Assembly (NCBI RefSeq): GCF_028682395.1
Contig: NZ_JANHLC010000010.1
Coordinates: 163,094-227,093, forward strand
Source of the DNA: Pseudomonas putida
GTDB lineage: Bacteria > Pseudomonadota > Gammaproteobacteria > Pseudomonadales > Pseudomonadaceae
Direction: 5' to 3'
Length of the DNA: 64,000 nucleotides
This document shows, in pieces, positions 7,578 through 19,969 of this stretch (the stretch's first letter is position 1; each line of letters starts with the position of its first letter). The position numbers and the translations under genes are program-made. The notes beneath the pieces are model-generated. The model ran no database searches, was not told the DNA's origin, and saw only the letters and a program-made list of their open reading frames with translations.

Positions 7578-8710
7578 CTAAGCCAGCCATACTCGCCCTT
7601 GCTGATGGCAGCATTTTTCGCGGCGAAGCCATTGGAGCCGACGGTCAAACCGTTGGTGAGGTGGTGTTCAACACGGCCATGACCGGCTATCAGGAAATCC
7701 TTACCGATCCTTCCTACGCCCAACAAATCGTTACCCTGACCTATCCGCATATCGGCAATACGGGTACCACGCCGCAGGATGCCGAATCCGATCGCGTCTG
7801 GTCCGCAGGCCTGGTCATTCGTGACCTCCCGCTGGTGGCGAGCAACTGGCGCAATACCTTGTCCCTGTCGGACTACCTGAAAGCCAACAATGTCGTGGCA
7901 ATCGCCGGTATCGACACCCGCCGCCTGACGCGCATCCTGCGCGAAAAAGGCGCGCAGAACGGCTGCATCCTGGCGGGCGACAATATCTCTGAAGAAGCGG
8001 CGATTGCCGCCGCGCGTGGTTTCCCGGGCCTTAAAGGCATGGATCTGGCGAAAGTCGTCAGCACCAAGGAAAGCTACGAGTGGCGTTCGACGGTCTGGGA
8101 CTTGAAGACCGACAGCCATGCAACCATCGACGCCAGCGAGCTGCCCTATCACGTCGTGGCCTACGACTACGGTGTGAAGCTCAATATCCTGCGCATGCTG
8201 GTAGAGCGCGGTTGCCGCGTGACCGTGGTGCCGGCGCAGACCCCGGCCAGCGACGTCCTGGCGATGCAGCCAGACGGCGTGTTCCTGTCCAACGGCCCGG
8301 GCGATCCGGCCCCTTGCGACTATGCGATCCAGGCCATCAAGGACGTCCTGCAGACCGAAATCCCGGTCTTCGGTATCTGCCTGGGCCATCAGTTGTTGGC
8401 ACTGGCTGCCGGCGCTCAGACCTTGAAAATGGGCCATGGCCATCATGGTGCAAACCACCCGGTCCAGGATCTGGACACCGGCGTCGTCATGATCACCAGC
8501 CAGAACCACGGCTTTGCTGTCGACGAAGCCAGCTTGCCGGGCAACGTCCGGGCGATTCACAAGTCGCTGTTCGATGGCACCCTGCAGGGTATCGAGCTGA
8601 CCGACAAGAACGCGTTCAGCTTCCAGGGTCACCCTGAGGCCAGCCCGGGCCCGAACGACGTCGCCCCGTTGTTCGATCGCTTTATCGACGCCATGGCCAA
8701 GCGCCGCTGA
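7574..8710 (+). CDS. carA: Carbamoyl-phosphate synthase small subunit
   Basis: Glutaminase subunit that feeds ammonia to CarB for carbamoyl phosphate, the shared precursor of arginine and pyrimidines. The protein has 378 residues. The class I amidotransferase triad is C269 in FGICLGHQ, H353 and E355 in GHPEASPGP. The start is the rare codon TTG, supported by GGGAGGT five bases upstream and by the absence of any nearby in-frame ATG. In PAO1 a LysE-family gene lies between carA and carB. Here only 121 bases separate them, containing an imperfect GCGCC/GGCGC stem without a T-tract. Confidence 0.97.
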   Translation: MTKPAILALADGSIFRGEAIGADGQTVGEVVFNTAMTGYQEILTDPSYAQQIVTLTYPHIGNTGTTPQDAESDRVWSAGLVIRDLPLVASNWRNTLSLSDYLKANNVVAIAGIDTRRLTRILREKGAQNGCILAGDNISEEAAIAAARGFPGLKGMDLAKVVSTKESYEWRSTVWDLKTDSHATIDASELPYHVVAYDYGVKLNILRMLVERGCRVTVVPAQTPASDVLAMQPDGVFLSNGPGDPAPCDYAIQAIKDVLQTEIPVFGICLGHQLLALAAGAQTLKMGHGHHGANHPVQDLDTGVVMITSQNHGFAVDEASLPGNVRAIHKSLFDGTLQGIELTDKNAFSFQGHPEASPGPNDVAPLFDRFIDAMAKRR

Positions 8711-8831
8711 TCGGTTGTTTTGAAAAGAAAGCGCCCGAGGGTGGCCCCGGCAAGTCCGGCGGAGCCCCTCAGGCGCAGCAAAGATTGTTCAAGACGGCTT
8801 GCCGACTGACCCAGGATTTGAGTGACCACCC

Positions 8832-12049
<3,218 letters not shown>

Positions 12050-12053
<4 letters not shown>

Positions 12054-12526
12054 TCAAATACCCGATGACAGTCCAGGGCGCTCGCGCCCTGGAGGAAGAA
12101 TTGACCCACCTGACCAAAGTCGTGCGGCCCAAGCTGAGCCAGGACATTGGTACGGCGCGTGAACTGGGCGACCTCAAGGAAAACGCCGAGTACCACGCCG
12201 CCCGTGAGCAGCAGGGGATGGTTGAGGCGCGGATCCGTGATATCGAAGGGCGCATGCAGAATGCGGTCGTGATCGATGTCACCACGATTCCTCATACCGG
12301 AAAGGTGATTTTCGGTACCACCGTTGAAATTGCCAACGTCGAAACGGATGAAAGCGTCACTTACCAGATCGTGGGTGAGGATGAAGCGGACATCAAGTCG
12401 GGCAAGATTTCGGTTGGATCGCCCATCGCTCGCGCCTTGATTGCCAAGGAAGAGGGTGATGTGGTGACGGTCAAGACGCCCAGTGGTGTTATCGAGTACG
12501 AGATTGTCGAAGTCCGCCACATCTGA
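12050..12526 (+). CDS. greA: Transcription elongation factor GreA
   Basis: Binds the RNA polymerase secondary channel and stimulates cleavage of backtracked RNA. The protein has 158 residues. The N-terminal coiled coil includes the acidic tip region DIGTARELGDLKENAEYHAA, and the C-terminal domain contains VGSPIARALIAKEEGDVVTV. ATGA overlap with carB indicates translational coupling. The carA-carB-greA arrangement is known from P. aeruginosa. Confidence 0.98.
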
Positions 12527-12554
12527 AAACCGGCCGCCGTTGCGGTTCGGTGCG

Positions 12555-12959
12555 ATGGCTTGGCAGCTGACCCAGGTGTTCTGGGTTGGCAGCCTGTGGT
12601 TGTTGCACATCGTTCTGCTTCCAGTGCTGAAACAGATCGGGTTGGCGCCTTTGCTCGTAGAGGAGGTGGCTAGCCTGATGGGTGGGGTGCTGGTCGCACT
12701 CGCTGGCGTCGGAGTGCTGCTGCAGATCGGCCTGTTGGTGCGGGCGCAAGGGCTCGCGAGCCTGTGGCGCGATATGCGCGGGCAGCTATTGTTAATGGCG
12801 TTGTATGCGTGCGGGATGTACTTCCTGGTGCGCTATGGCGTGCCGCAAGCATTGCGCTGGCAGCTGTTCAGTTACCTGATCCTGGCTTTTTCCGGGTTGG
12901 TGCTGGTTTTGCAGCCGGCGCCGCAAAAGAGTTCAAGGGCGCGCCAGGCGTGCCCTTGA
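12555..12959 (+). CDS. DUF4149-like inner-membrane protein
   Basis: A protein of 134 residues with four hydrophobic segments (about 5-25, 38-58, 73-92 and 98-118), and an early WQLTQVFWVGSLWLLHIVLLP helix containing a histidine. It matches in size and position the small membrane protein found between greA and yhbY in pseudomonads. Function is unknown to me. It starts 28 bases after greA and probably rides on the car operon. The start is uncertain: an in-frame TTG at 12540 would add five residues, and neither start has a clear SD. Confidence 0.75.
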   Translation: MAWQLTQVFWVGSLWLLHIVLLPVLKQIGLAPLLVEEVASLMGGVLVALAGVGVLLQIGLLVRAQGLASLWRDMRGQLLLMALYACGMYFLVRYGVPQALRWQLFSYLILAFSGLVLVLQPAPQKSSRARQACP

Positions 12960-12971
12960 GTCTCGTCGACA

Positions 12972-13280
12972 TCACTTGAAGCGGTGAATGTTCGACAGTT
13001 GCTTGTTGGCGCTGAAATTTTTGCGGTAGATCAGTGCCATCTTGCCGATGACCTGAACCAGATCCGCTTTGCCGGCCTTGCACAGCTGTGCAATGGCTTC
13101 CAGGCGGGACTCGCGATCGAGGATGTTGAGCTTGATCTTGATCAGTTCGTGATCGCTCAATGCGCGTTCGAGTTCGGCTAACACACCTTCAGTCAAACCG
13201 TTATCAGCCACAGTCAAAACTGGTTTCAGATGGTGGCCAATGGATTTGTACTGTTTCTTCTGCTCTTGAGTGAGCGGCAT
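12972..13280 (-). CDS. yhbY: Ribosome-associated RNA-binding protein YhbY
   Basis: A CRS1/YhbY (CRM)-domain protein of 102 residues, thought to act on pre-50S subunits. The domain is whole, with KKQYKSIGHHLKPVLTVADNGLTEGVLAELERAL and a later KADLVQVIGKMALIYRKN segment. In the CRM fold a GxxG-type loop contacts RNA; here the corresponding motif is VADNGLT. Translation starts at the ATG at 13280; a longer upstream reading frame is not family-like. It is divergent from rlmE with a gap of 106 bases that holds both promoters. Confidence 0.92.
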   Translation of the reverse strand: MPLTQEQKKQYKSIGHHLKPVLTVADNGLTEGVLAELERALSDHELIKIKLNILDRESRLEAIAQLCKAGKADLVQVIGKMALIYRKNFSANKQLSNIHRFK

Positions 13281-13386
13281 AATCTGACCCCTGCGTCTGA
13301 TCTTGTAAAAAGCGGCGGCCAGTTTACCCGAGCGAGTCCGGGACCGCCCAGTTAATCGCGATTCGACAATTTTTTCGAGGTGGCCC

Positions 13387-14013
13387 GTGGCCCGTTCCAA
13401 GACAAGTCATAACTGGCTGAAAGAACACTTCAATGATCCTTACGTCAAAATGGCGCAAAAGGATGGCTATCGTTCACGTGCCAGCTACAAGCTGCTGGAG
13501 ATCCAGGAGAAGGATCGACTGATCCGCCCTGGCATGAGCGTTATCGACCTGGGTGCCGCGCCAGGTGGTTGGTCCCAGGTGACCAGTCGTCTGATTGGTG
13601 GGCAGGGGCGTCTCATTGCGTCCGACATCCTGGAAATGGACAGCATCCCTGATGTCACCTTTATTCAGGGGGACTTCACTGAAGATGCCGTGCTTGCACA
13701 GATCCTCGACGCTGTCGGTAATACACAAGTAGACCTTGTGATTTCCGATATGGCCCCCAATATGAGTGGATTGGCTGCAGTGGATATGCCGCGTGCAATG
13801 TTCCTCTGCGAGCTGGCCCTTGATTTGGCCGGGCGAGTGTTGCGTCCGGGGGGCGACTTCCTGATCAAGGTTTTCCAGGGCGAAGGGTTCGATGTCTATC
13901 ACAAGACCGTTCGGCAGATGTTCGAGAAGGTGCAGATGCGCAAGCCTCTGTCATCGCGTGACCGTTCCCGTGAGCAGTATTTGTTGGCACGGGGCTTTCG
14001 CGGCGCGGAGTGA
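13387..14013 (+). CDS. rlmE: 23S rRNA 2'-O-ribose U2552 methyltransferase
   Basis: Also called RrmJ or FtsJ; it methylates U2552 of 23S rRNA during 50S assembly. The protein has 208 residues. The SAM motif is VIDLGAAPGGW, and the complete K-D-K-E tetrad is K35, D121, K161 and E196. The start is GTG at 13387, preceded by GAGG. It lies upstream of ftsH, the classical ftsJ-ftsH pair, but a 200-base gap here suggests ftsH has its own promoter. Confidence 0.97.
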   Translation: MARSKTSHNWLKEHFNDPYVKMAQKDGYRSRASYKLLEIQEKDRLIRPGMSVIDLGAAPGGWSQVTSRLIGGQGRLIASDILEMDSIPDVTFIQGDFTEDAVLAQILDAVGNTQVDLVISDMAPNMSGLAAVDMPRAMFLCELALDLAGRVLRPGGDFLIKVFQGEGFDVYHKTVRQMFEKVQMRKPLSSRDRSREQYLLARGFRGAE

Positions 14014-14213
14014 AGGCTTCGCTGGCTCCTGATCATTGCGATAGGTTTTTTAAATAGGGCCGTTCGTCAGATTATGAAGAAAATTGTGTAGTCTAATTTC
14101 ACAAAGGGTTACAGACAGCGCCTGCCAGAGCTGTACGTAATGTAGTAAGTTAGGTCGGTGAATATCATGCGAAGCACGCTCCAGTAGCGGAGCTGGCTTC
14201 AGAGGGTAGCTAA

Positions 14214-16127
14214 TTGAACGATATGGCAAAGAATTTGATCCTGTGGTTGATCATCGCGGCTGTCCTGGTGACGGTGATGAACAACTTCTCCAGTCCAAAC
14301 GAGCCGCAGACCCTCGCTTATTCCGACTTCATTCAGCAGGTCAAGGATGGCAAGGTCGAGCGCGTCGCGGTCGATGGCTATGTCATCACTGGCAAGCGCA
14401 ACGATGGCGACAGCTTCAAGACCATTCGTCCGGCAATCCAGGACAATGGGTTGATCGGCGATCTGGTCGAAAACCATGTCGTGGTTGAAGGCAAGCAGCC
14501 TGAGCAGCAAAGTATCTGGACGCAGTTGCTGGTCGCCAGCTTCCCGATTCTGGTGATCATTGCCGTGTTCATGTTCTTCATGCGCCAGATGCAAGGCGGT
14601 GCGGGCGGCAAGGGCGGGCCGATGAGTTTCGGCAAGAGCAAGGCGCGCCTGCTGTCGGAGGACCAGGTCAAGACCACTTTGGCTGACGTCGCAGGTTGCG
14701 ACGAGGCCAAGGAAGAAGTGGGCGAGTTGGTCGAGTTCCTCCGCGATCCAGGCAAGTTCCAGCGCCTGGGTGGTCGTATCCCTCGTGGCGTGTTGATGGT
14801 TGGCCCGCCAGGTACCGGTAAAACCCTGTTGGCCAAAGCCATTGCGGGCGAAGCCAAAGTGCCATTTTTCACCATTTCCGGTTCGGACTTCGTCGAGATG
14901 TTCGTCGGCGTGGGTGCCAGCCGTGTTCGCGATATGTTCGAGCAGGCCAAGAAGCATGCGCCGTGCATCATCTTTATCGATGAGATCGACGCGGTCGGTC
15001 GCCATCGTGGTGCGGGCATGGGCGGTGGTCACGACGAGCGCGAGCAGACCCTCAACCAGTTGCTGGTAGAGATGGATGGTTTTGAAATGAACGATGGCAT
15101 CATCGTCATTGCCGCCACCAACCGTCCGGACGTACTTGACCCTGCGCTGCTGCGTCCGGGCCGCTTCGACCGTCAGGTTGTCGTGGGTTTGCCGGATATC
15201 CGCGGTCGGGAACAGATTCTCAAGGTCCATATGCGCAAAGTGCCAGTGGGTGACGATGTCGCTCCGGCGGTTATCGCACGCGGTACTCCGGGTTTCTCCG
15301 GTGCCGACCTGGCTAACCTGGTCAACGAGGCTTCGCTGTTCGCTGCCCGTTCCGGCAAGCGCATAGTCGAGATGAAGGAATTCGAGCTGGCCAAGGACAA
15401 GATCATGATGGGCGCCGAGCGCAAATCGATGGTCATGTCCGACAAGGAAAAACGCAACACGGCTTACCATGAAGCAGGCCACGCCATTGTTGGGCGCGTC
15501 GTGCCTGAGCATGATCCGGTTTACAAAGTGTCGATTATCCCGCGCGGACGTGCGCTGGGTGTGACGATGTTCCTGCCGGAAGAAGACCGCTATAGCCTGT
15601 CCAAGCGTGCGCTGATCAGTCAGATCTGCTCGCTGTACGGTGGCCGTATTGCTGAAGAAATGACCCTGGGCTTCGACGGTGTGACCACCGGGGCCTCCAA
15701 TGACATCATGCGCGCCAGCCAGATTGCGCGGAACATGGTGACCAAGTGGGGGCTGTCCGAGAAGCTCGGGCCGTTGATGTACGCTGAGGAAGAAGGTGAG
15801 GTGTTCCTGGGGCGCAGTGCTGGTAGCCAGCATGCAAGCCTCTCGGCCGAGACGGCGAAGCTGATCGACTCCGAGGTGCGCAGCATCATTGACCAGTGCT
15901 ACGGCACCGCCAAGCAGATCCTGACGGAAAACCGCGACAAGCTCGATGCCATGGCTGATGCCTTGATGAAGTACGAAACCATCGATGCCGAGCAGATCGA
16001 CGACATCATGGCCGGTCGTACGCCGCGCGAGCCGCGTGACTGGGAGGGTGGTTCGGGAACGCCGCCACCGGTTGTTCAGAATGAGCGGCCGGAAACACCG
16101 ATCGGTGGCCCAGCAGCTGATCACTAA
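14214..16127 (+). CDS. ftsH: ATP-dependent zinc metalloprotease FtsH
   Basis: Membrane-anchored AAA+ protease that degrades misassembled membrane proteins and regulators. Numbered from the TTG at 14214 (637 residues), TM helices are at 8-25 and 102-123, Walker A is GPPGTGKT (197-204), the SRH region is around ATNRPDVLDPALLRPGRFDR, and the zinc site HEAGH is at 419-423. The TTG is favoured because AGAGGG lies 9 bases upstream; the ATG at 14223 would be too far from it. The C-terminus is Pro/Gly-rich. A small GCTCC/GGAGC hairpin sits in the leader near 14180. Confidence 0.97.
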   Translation: MNDMAKNLILWLIIAAVLVTVMNNFSSPNEPQTLAYSDFIQQVKDGKVERVAVDGYVITGKRNDGDSFKTIRPAIQDNGLIGDLVENHVVVEGKQPEQQSIWTQLLVASFPILVIIAVFMFFMRQMQGGAGGKGGPMSFGKSKARLLSEDQVKTTLADVAGCDEAKEEVGELVEFLRDPGKFQRLGGRIPRGVLMVGPPGTGKTLLAKAIAGEAKVPFFTISGSDFVEMFVGVGASRVRDMFEQAKKHAPCIIFIDEIDAVGRHRGAGMGGGHDEREQTLNQLLVEMDGFEMNDGIIVIAATNRPDVLDPALLRPGRFDRQVVVGLPDIRGREQILKVHMRKVPVGDDVAPAVIARGTPGFSGADLANLVNEASLFAARSGKRIVEMKEFELAKDKIMMGAERKSMVMSDKEKRNTAYHEAGHAIVGRVVPEHDPVYKVSIIPRGRALGVTMFLPEEDRYSLSKRALISQICSLYGGRIAEEMTLGFDGVTTGASNDIMRASQIARNMVTKWGLSEKLGPLMYAEEEGEVFLGRSAGSQHASLSAETAKLIDSEVRSIIDQCYGTAKQILTENRDKLDAMADALMKYETIDAEQIDDIMAGRTPREPRDWEGGSGTPPPVVQNERPETPIGGPAADH

Positions 16128-16135
16128 GGCTTGAG

Positions 16136-16987
16136 ATGACTTCTGTACAGTCCCTGACCCGGTTGCCTTGCGGCAACCGGGTTCTTGATTTGGCCCATAC
16201 GCATGTTATGGGCATTCTTAATGTCACCCCTGATTCCTTCTCCGATGGCGGCCGTTTCAGCCAGCGGGACGCAGCTTTGCGCCACGCTGAAGCGATGGTA
16301 CTTGCCGGTGCTACGTTGATCGATGTCGGCGGTGAGTCGACCCGTCCAGGTGCTCGTGCGGTCTCGCCCCTTGAAGAGCTGGAGCGTGTGGCGCCGGTCG
16401 TCGAGCTTATCGCTCGCGAGCTGGATGTGATTATTTCGGTGGATACGTCCACGCCAGCGGTCATGCGCGAAACAGCGCGGCTGGGGGCGGGGCTGATCAA
16501 CGATGTGCGTTCCCTGCAGCGTGACGGTGCGTTGGACGCCGCGGCGGCTACCGGGCTGCCGGTATGCCTGATGCATATGCTGGGCGAGCCTGGAGATATG
16601 CAGGACAGTCCGCATTACGACGACCTGTTGGGTGAGGTCTCCGGCTTTCTGAGGGAGCGCATGCGTCAGTGTGACCTGGCGGGCATTCCTAAAGAACGCA
16701 TTATCCTTGATCCTGGTTTTGGCTTTGCCAAAACCCTGCAACACAATTTAAGTCTGTTCAGGCAAATGGATGCCTTGCTGGATCTGGGGTGCCCGCTTTT
16801 GGTGGGTGTCTCGCGCAAGAGCATGATCGGTCTGGCATTGAATCGCCCGGTGGGGGAGCGCCTGTACGGCGGCTTGGCGCTTGCAGCGTTGGCCGTGAGC
16901 AAGGGGGCGCGAATTCTCAGGGTGCATGACGTGGCCGAGACGGTCGATGTCGTGCGGATGATCGAGGCCGTCGAGGCTGCTGAATAA
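16136..16987 (+). CDS. folP: Dihydropteroate synthase
   Basis: Condenses p-aminobenzoate with hydroxymethyl-dihydropterin pyrophosphate in folate synthesis, and is the sulfonamide target. The protein has 283 residues. The two signatures are MGILNVTPDSFSDGGRF and IDVGGESTRPGA, and DPGFGFAKT and GVSRKSMIG complete the TIM-barrel active site. It starts eight bases after ftsH and 16 bases before glmM, in the conserved ftsH-folP-glmM order. Confidence 0.98.
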   Translation: MTSVQSLTRLPCGNRVLDLAHTHVMGILNVTPDSFSDGGRFSQRDAALRHAEAMVLAGATLIDVGGESTRPGARAVSPLEELERVAPVVELIARELDVIISVDTSTPAVMRETARLGAGLINDVRSLQRDGALDAAAATGLPVCLMHMLGEPGDMQDSPHYDDLLGEVSGFLRERMRQCDLAGIPKERIILDPGFGFAKTLQHNLSLFRQMDALLDLGCPLLVGVSRKSMIGLALNRPVGERLYGGLALAALAVSKGARILRVHDVAETVDVVRMIEAVEAAE

Positions 16988-17003
16988 GAAAGATGGAGCT
17001 CTT

Positions 17004-18341
17004 ATGACTAAGAAGTACTTTGGAACCGACGGCATTCGCGGTCGGGTTGGTGTTTATCCCATTACCCCCGACTTTATGCTCAAGCTTGGCTGGGCTGCCG
17101 GTATGGCATTCCGCAAGCTGGGCACTTGCCGTGTCCTGGTGGGCAAGGACACGCGAATTTCCGGTTACATGTTTGAGTCCGCGCTGGAGGCAGGTCTTTC
17201 CGCCGCAGGTGCCGACGTGATGTTGCTCGGGCCTATGCCGACCCCGGCAATCGCTTATCTGACGCGCACCTTCCATGCTGAGGCGGGTATTGTCATCAGC
17301 GCCTCGCACAACCCTCATGATGACAACGGCATCAAGTTCTTCTCTGGCCAGGGTACCAAGCTGCCGGATGAGGTCGAGTTGATGATCGAGGAGCTGCTTG
17401 AGGCGCCGATGACCGTCGTCGAGTCCAGCCAGCTGGGCAAGGTGTCGCGAATCAATGACGCGGCAGGTCGCTATATCGAATTCTGCAAAAGCAGCGTGCC
17501 GACCGGAACTGATCTGGCCGGGCTGAAAATCGTGCTCGATTGCGCACACGGCGCGACCTACAAGGTGGCACCTAGCGTATTTCGTGAATTGGGTGCCCAG
17601 GTCGTTGTTCTGTCCGCCTCTCCTGACGGCCTGAACATCAACGACAACTGCGGCTCTACCCATATGGCGTCGTTGCAGGCGGCTGTGTTGGCTGAGCAGG
17701 CGGACCTGGGTATCGCCTTCGATGGCGATGGTGACCGCGTGCTGATGGTCGATCATACCGGTGCGGTCGTTGATGGCGACGAGTTGCTGTTCATCATTGC
17801 GCGCGACCTGGCTGAACGCGGCAAGCTGCACGGTGGTGTGGTCGGGACGCTGATGAGTAACCTGGGCCTGGAACTGGCGCTGGCTGAGCTGAATATTCCC
17901 TTTGTCCGGGCCAATGTCGGTGACCGTTATGTGATCGCCGAGCTGATGGAGCGCAACTGGATGGTCGGCGGTGAAAACTCCGGGCATATCCTGTGTTTGC
18001 ACAACACCACCACGGGCGATGCGATTGTGGCTGCGCTGCAGGTGCTTATGGCGCTGCGTCGTCGCGGCGAAGGCTTGGCCCAGTCTCGGCAGGCGTTGCG
18101 CAAATGCCCGCAGGTGTTGGTCAATGTGCGCTTTGCCGGGGGTGTCGACCCGATCAATCATCCGGCCGTGAAGGAAGGTTGTGAGCGTGTTACCCAGGCA
18201 ATGGCTGGGCGTGGCCGGGTGTTGTTGCGCAAGTCGGGCACGGAACCGCTGGTGCGTGTGATGGTTGAAGGTGACGATGAGGCGGTGGTTCGTGCTCATG
18301 CACAAGAGCTGGCAAAACTGGTTGCTGAAGTTTGCGCTTGA
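17004..18341 (+). CDS. glmM: Phosphoglucosamine mutase
   Basis: Converts glucosamine-6-phosphate to glucosamine-1-phosphate for UDP-GlcNAc, peptidoglycan and LPS. The protein has 445 residues. The phosphoserine loop VISASHNPHDDNG has catalytic S101. The Mg-binding loop is DGDGDR (D240, D242, D244), the sugar loop is GGENSGH, and the C-terminal phosphate loop is RKSGTEPLVRVM. AAGATGGAG precedes the ATG. Confidence 0.98.
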   Translation: MTKKYFGTDGIRGRVGVYPITPDFMLKLGWAAGMAFRKLGTCRVLVGKDTRISGYMFESALEAGLSAAGADVMLLGPMPTPAIAYLTRTFHAEAGIVISASHNPHDDNGIKFFSGQGTKLPDEVELMIEELLEAPMTVVESSQLGKVSRINDAAGRYIEFCKSSVPTGTDLAGLKIVLDCAHGATYKVAPSVFRELGAQVVVLSASPDGLNINDNCGSTHMASLQAAVLAEQADLGIAFDGDGDRVLMVDHTGAVVDGDELLFIIARDLAERGKLHGGVVGTLMSNLGLELALAELNIPFVRANVGDRYVIAELMERNWMVGGENSGHILCLHNTTTGDAIVAALQVLMALRRRGEGLAQSRQALRKCPQVLVNVRFAGGVDPINHPAVKEGCERVTQAMAGRGRVLLRKSGTEPLVRVMVEGDDEAVVRAHAQELAKLVAEVCA

Positions 18342-18407
18342 TTTCGGCTTGCCAGTGATGATGCGGTTGGGTAACATCTGCGCCCACTTTGACCGACGAG
18401 GTACAGC

Positions 18408-19163
18408 ATGCGTCGCCCTATGGTTGCTGGTAACTGGAAGATGCACGGTACCCGCGCCAGCGTCGCTGAGCTGATCAAGGGGCTTCGTGGTCTGGCTTTG
18501 CCGAGCGGTGTCGATGTCGCGGTTTTCCCGCCATGTCTGTACATCACTCAAGTGATTGACGGCCTTAAAGGCAAGTCGATTGCGGTCGGTGCGCAAAACT
18601 CGGCTGTAGAGCCGATGCAGGGCGCACTGACCGGTGAGATTGCGCCGAGTCAGTTGGTTGATGCCGGTTGCTCGCTGGTTCTGATTGGGCATTCGGAGCG
18701 CCGCCAACTGATGGGCGAACGTGATGGAATGCTCAATCGCAAGTTTGCCGCTGCGCAGGCTTGTGGCCTGACCCCGGTGCTCTGCATTGGCGAGACGCTG
18801 GAGCAGCGCGAAGCCGGCAAGACGCTCGAGGTTGTAGGGCGTCAGTTGGGCAGCATCATCGAAGAGTTGGGTGTAGGTGCTTTTGCCAAGGCGGTTATCG
18901 CTTACGAGCCGGTCTGGGCCATTGGCACTGGACTGACAGCAACACCGCAACAAGCGCAGGATGTGCACGCCGCCATCCGCGCGCAGTTGGCGACAGAGAA
19001 TTCTGAAGTGGCACGAGGTGTGCGGCTTCTATACGGCGGCAGCGTGAAGGCGGCCAATGCGGTCGAACTGTTCGGCATGCCGGATATCGATGGGGGGCTC
19101 ATTGGTGGAGCTTCCCTGAATGCAGATGAGTTCGGTGCGATTTGTCGCGCCGCGGGAAACTGA
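18408..19163 (+). CDS. tpiA: Triosephosphate isomerase
   Basis: Interconverts dihydroxyacetone phosphate and glyceraldehyde-3-phosphate. The protein has 251 residues with all catalytic residues in place: K11 in GNWKMHG, H95 in IGHSERR and E167 in AYEPVWAIGTG. The phosphate-binding YGGSVKAAN is near the C-terminus. It lies 66 bases after glmM and five bases before secG. Confidence 0.99.
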   Translation: MRRPMVAGNWKMHGTRASVAELIKGLRGLALPSGVDVAVFPPCLYITQVIDGLKGKSIAVGAQNSAVEPMQGALTGEIAPSQLVDAGCSLVLIGHSERRQLMGERDGMLNRKFAAAQACGLTPVLCIGETLEQREAGKTLEVVGRQLGSIIEELGVGAFAKAVIAYEPVWAIGTGLTATPQQAQDVHAAIRAQLATENSEVARGVRLLYGGSVKAANAVELFGMPDIDGGLIGGASLNADEFGAICRAAGN

Positions 19164-19167
19164 GAAA

Positions 19168-19551
19168 ATGCTGGAAACAGTCGTAGTCGTTTTTCATCTG
19201 TTGGGTGCTCTGGGCGTTGTCGCCTTGGTATTGCTGCAACAGGGCAAAGGTGCGGACGCTGGCGCGTCTTTCGGAGCAGGTGCATCAAATACTGTGTTCG
19301 GAAGCCAAGGTTCCTCTACCTTTCTTAGTAAGTTTACTGCTATACTTGCCGCAGGTTTTTTCATAACCAGCTTGGGGTTAGGTTACTTTGCTAAAGAGAA
19401 AGCTCAAGAGCTGACTCAAGTAGGTTTGCCAAATCCAGCAGTTCTGGAAGTTCCAAAGCAACAACCGGCTTCTGATGATGTTCCGGTGCTTCAAGAGCAA
19501 AAGTCGGCTACTGATGTGACTGACGTACCTCAAGCTCCTGAGCAGAAGTAA
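19168..19551 (+). CDS. secG: Protein translocase subunit SecG
   Basis: Small inner-membrane partner of SecYE that assists preprotein export. The protein has 127 residues. Two TM helices (about 2-22 and 52-73) flank the conserved cytosolic loop LLQQGKGADAGASFGAGASNTVFGSQG. The C-terminal tail is hydrophilic, with Pro, Gln and acidic residues. The tail DNA is noticeably less GC-rich than its neighbours. The secG-tRNA-Leu order is shared with E. coli. Confidence 0.97.
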   Translation: MLETVVVVFHLLGALGVVALVLLQQGKGADAGASFGAGASNTVFGSQGSSTFLSKFTAILAAGFFITSLGLGYFAKEKAQELTQVGLPNPAVLEVPKQQPASDDVPVLQEQKSATDVTDVPQAPEQK

Positions 19552-19579
19552 GAAGGTCCAAGGCTGTAAATGTTGTATT

Positions 19580-19665
19580 GCCGAGGTGGTGGAATTGGTA
19601 GACACGCAACCTTGAGGTGGTTGTGCCCATAGGGTGTAGGGGTTCGAGTCCCCTTCTCGGTACCA
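19580..19665 (+). tRNA. tRNA-Leu (anticodon GAG)
   Basis: An 86-nt class II tRNA with encoded CCA. The acceptor GCCGAGG pairs with the 3' TCTCGGT with terminal G-U pairs. The anticodon stem CAACC/GGTTG encloses TTGAGGT, giving anticodon GAG. There is a long variable arm (TGCCCATAGGGTGTA), and the T-arm is GGGGTTCGAGTCCCC. It reads CUU/CUC leucine codons. Confidence 0.96.
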
Positions 19666-19674
19666 ATTAGTCAG

Positions 19675-19700
19675 GAGAGCCCGCGATTGCGGGCTTTCTT
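19675..19700 (+). terminator. Intrinsic terminator after tRNA-Leu
   Basis: GAGAGCCCGC, a GATT loop and GCGGGCTTTC form a 10-bp stem running into TTCTT. This is the first of three terminators between secG and rimP. Confidence 0.82.
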
Positions 19701-19762
19701 GCAGGTGGAAGGTTGGATTGACCCTGTAGGGGATCAGTCGTATACTTCCGCCCCAGCTTTGT

Positions 19763-19839
<77 letters not shown>

Positions 19840-19849
19840 GTTTTAGCGG

Positions 19850-19871
19850 AGCCCCTTTTCAGGGGCTTTTT
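19850..19871 (+). terminator. Intrinsic terminator after initiator tRNA
   Basis: AGCCCCT, a TTTC loop and AGGGGCT are followed by TTTT. It is the second of the three terminators. Transcripts that read through it would enter rimP-nusA. Confidence 0.9.
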
Positions 19872-19917
19872 GTTAGCTGGACACTTTATGACGCCGTTGT
19901 TCGACGGCGTATCAGGG

Positions 19918-19939
19918 ATGGGCGCTTCGCCCATTTTTT
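19918..19939 (+). terminator. Third terminator, in the rimP leader
   Basis: ATGGGCG, a short loop and CGCCCAT are followed by TTTTT, ending 30 bases before the rimP start. An additional ACGCCG/CGGCGT stem lies at about 19890-19910. With no gene between this and the previous terminator, it looks like a leader attenuator for the rimP-nusA operon. NusA itself affects such hairpins. Confidence 0.8.
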
Positions 19940-19969
19940 ATTTGCAAAAGCATGCACGAGGGGGTTCAT

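Noticed and set aside
14199..16124. Minus-strand ORF opposite ftsH
   Set aside because: Shadow of the strongly biased ftsH codons; no independent support.
16917..18968. Minus-strand ORF of 683 codons spanning folP, glmM and tpiA
   Set aside because: It crosses three certain genes and their gaps in antisense, with no motif.
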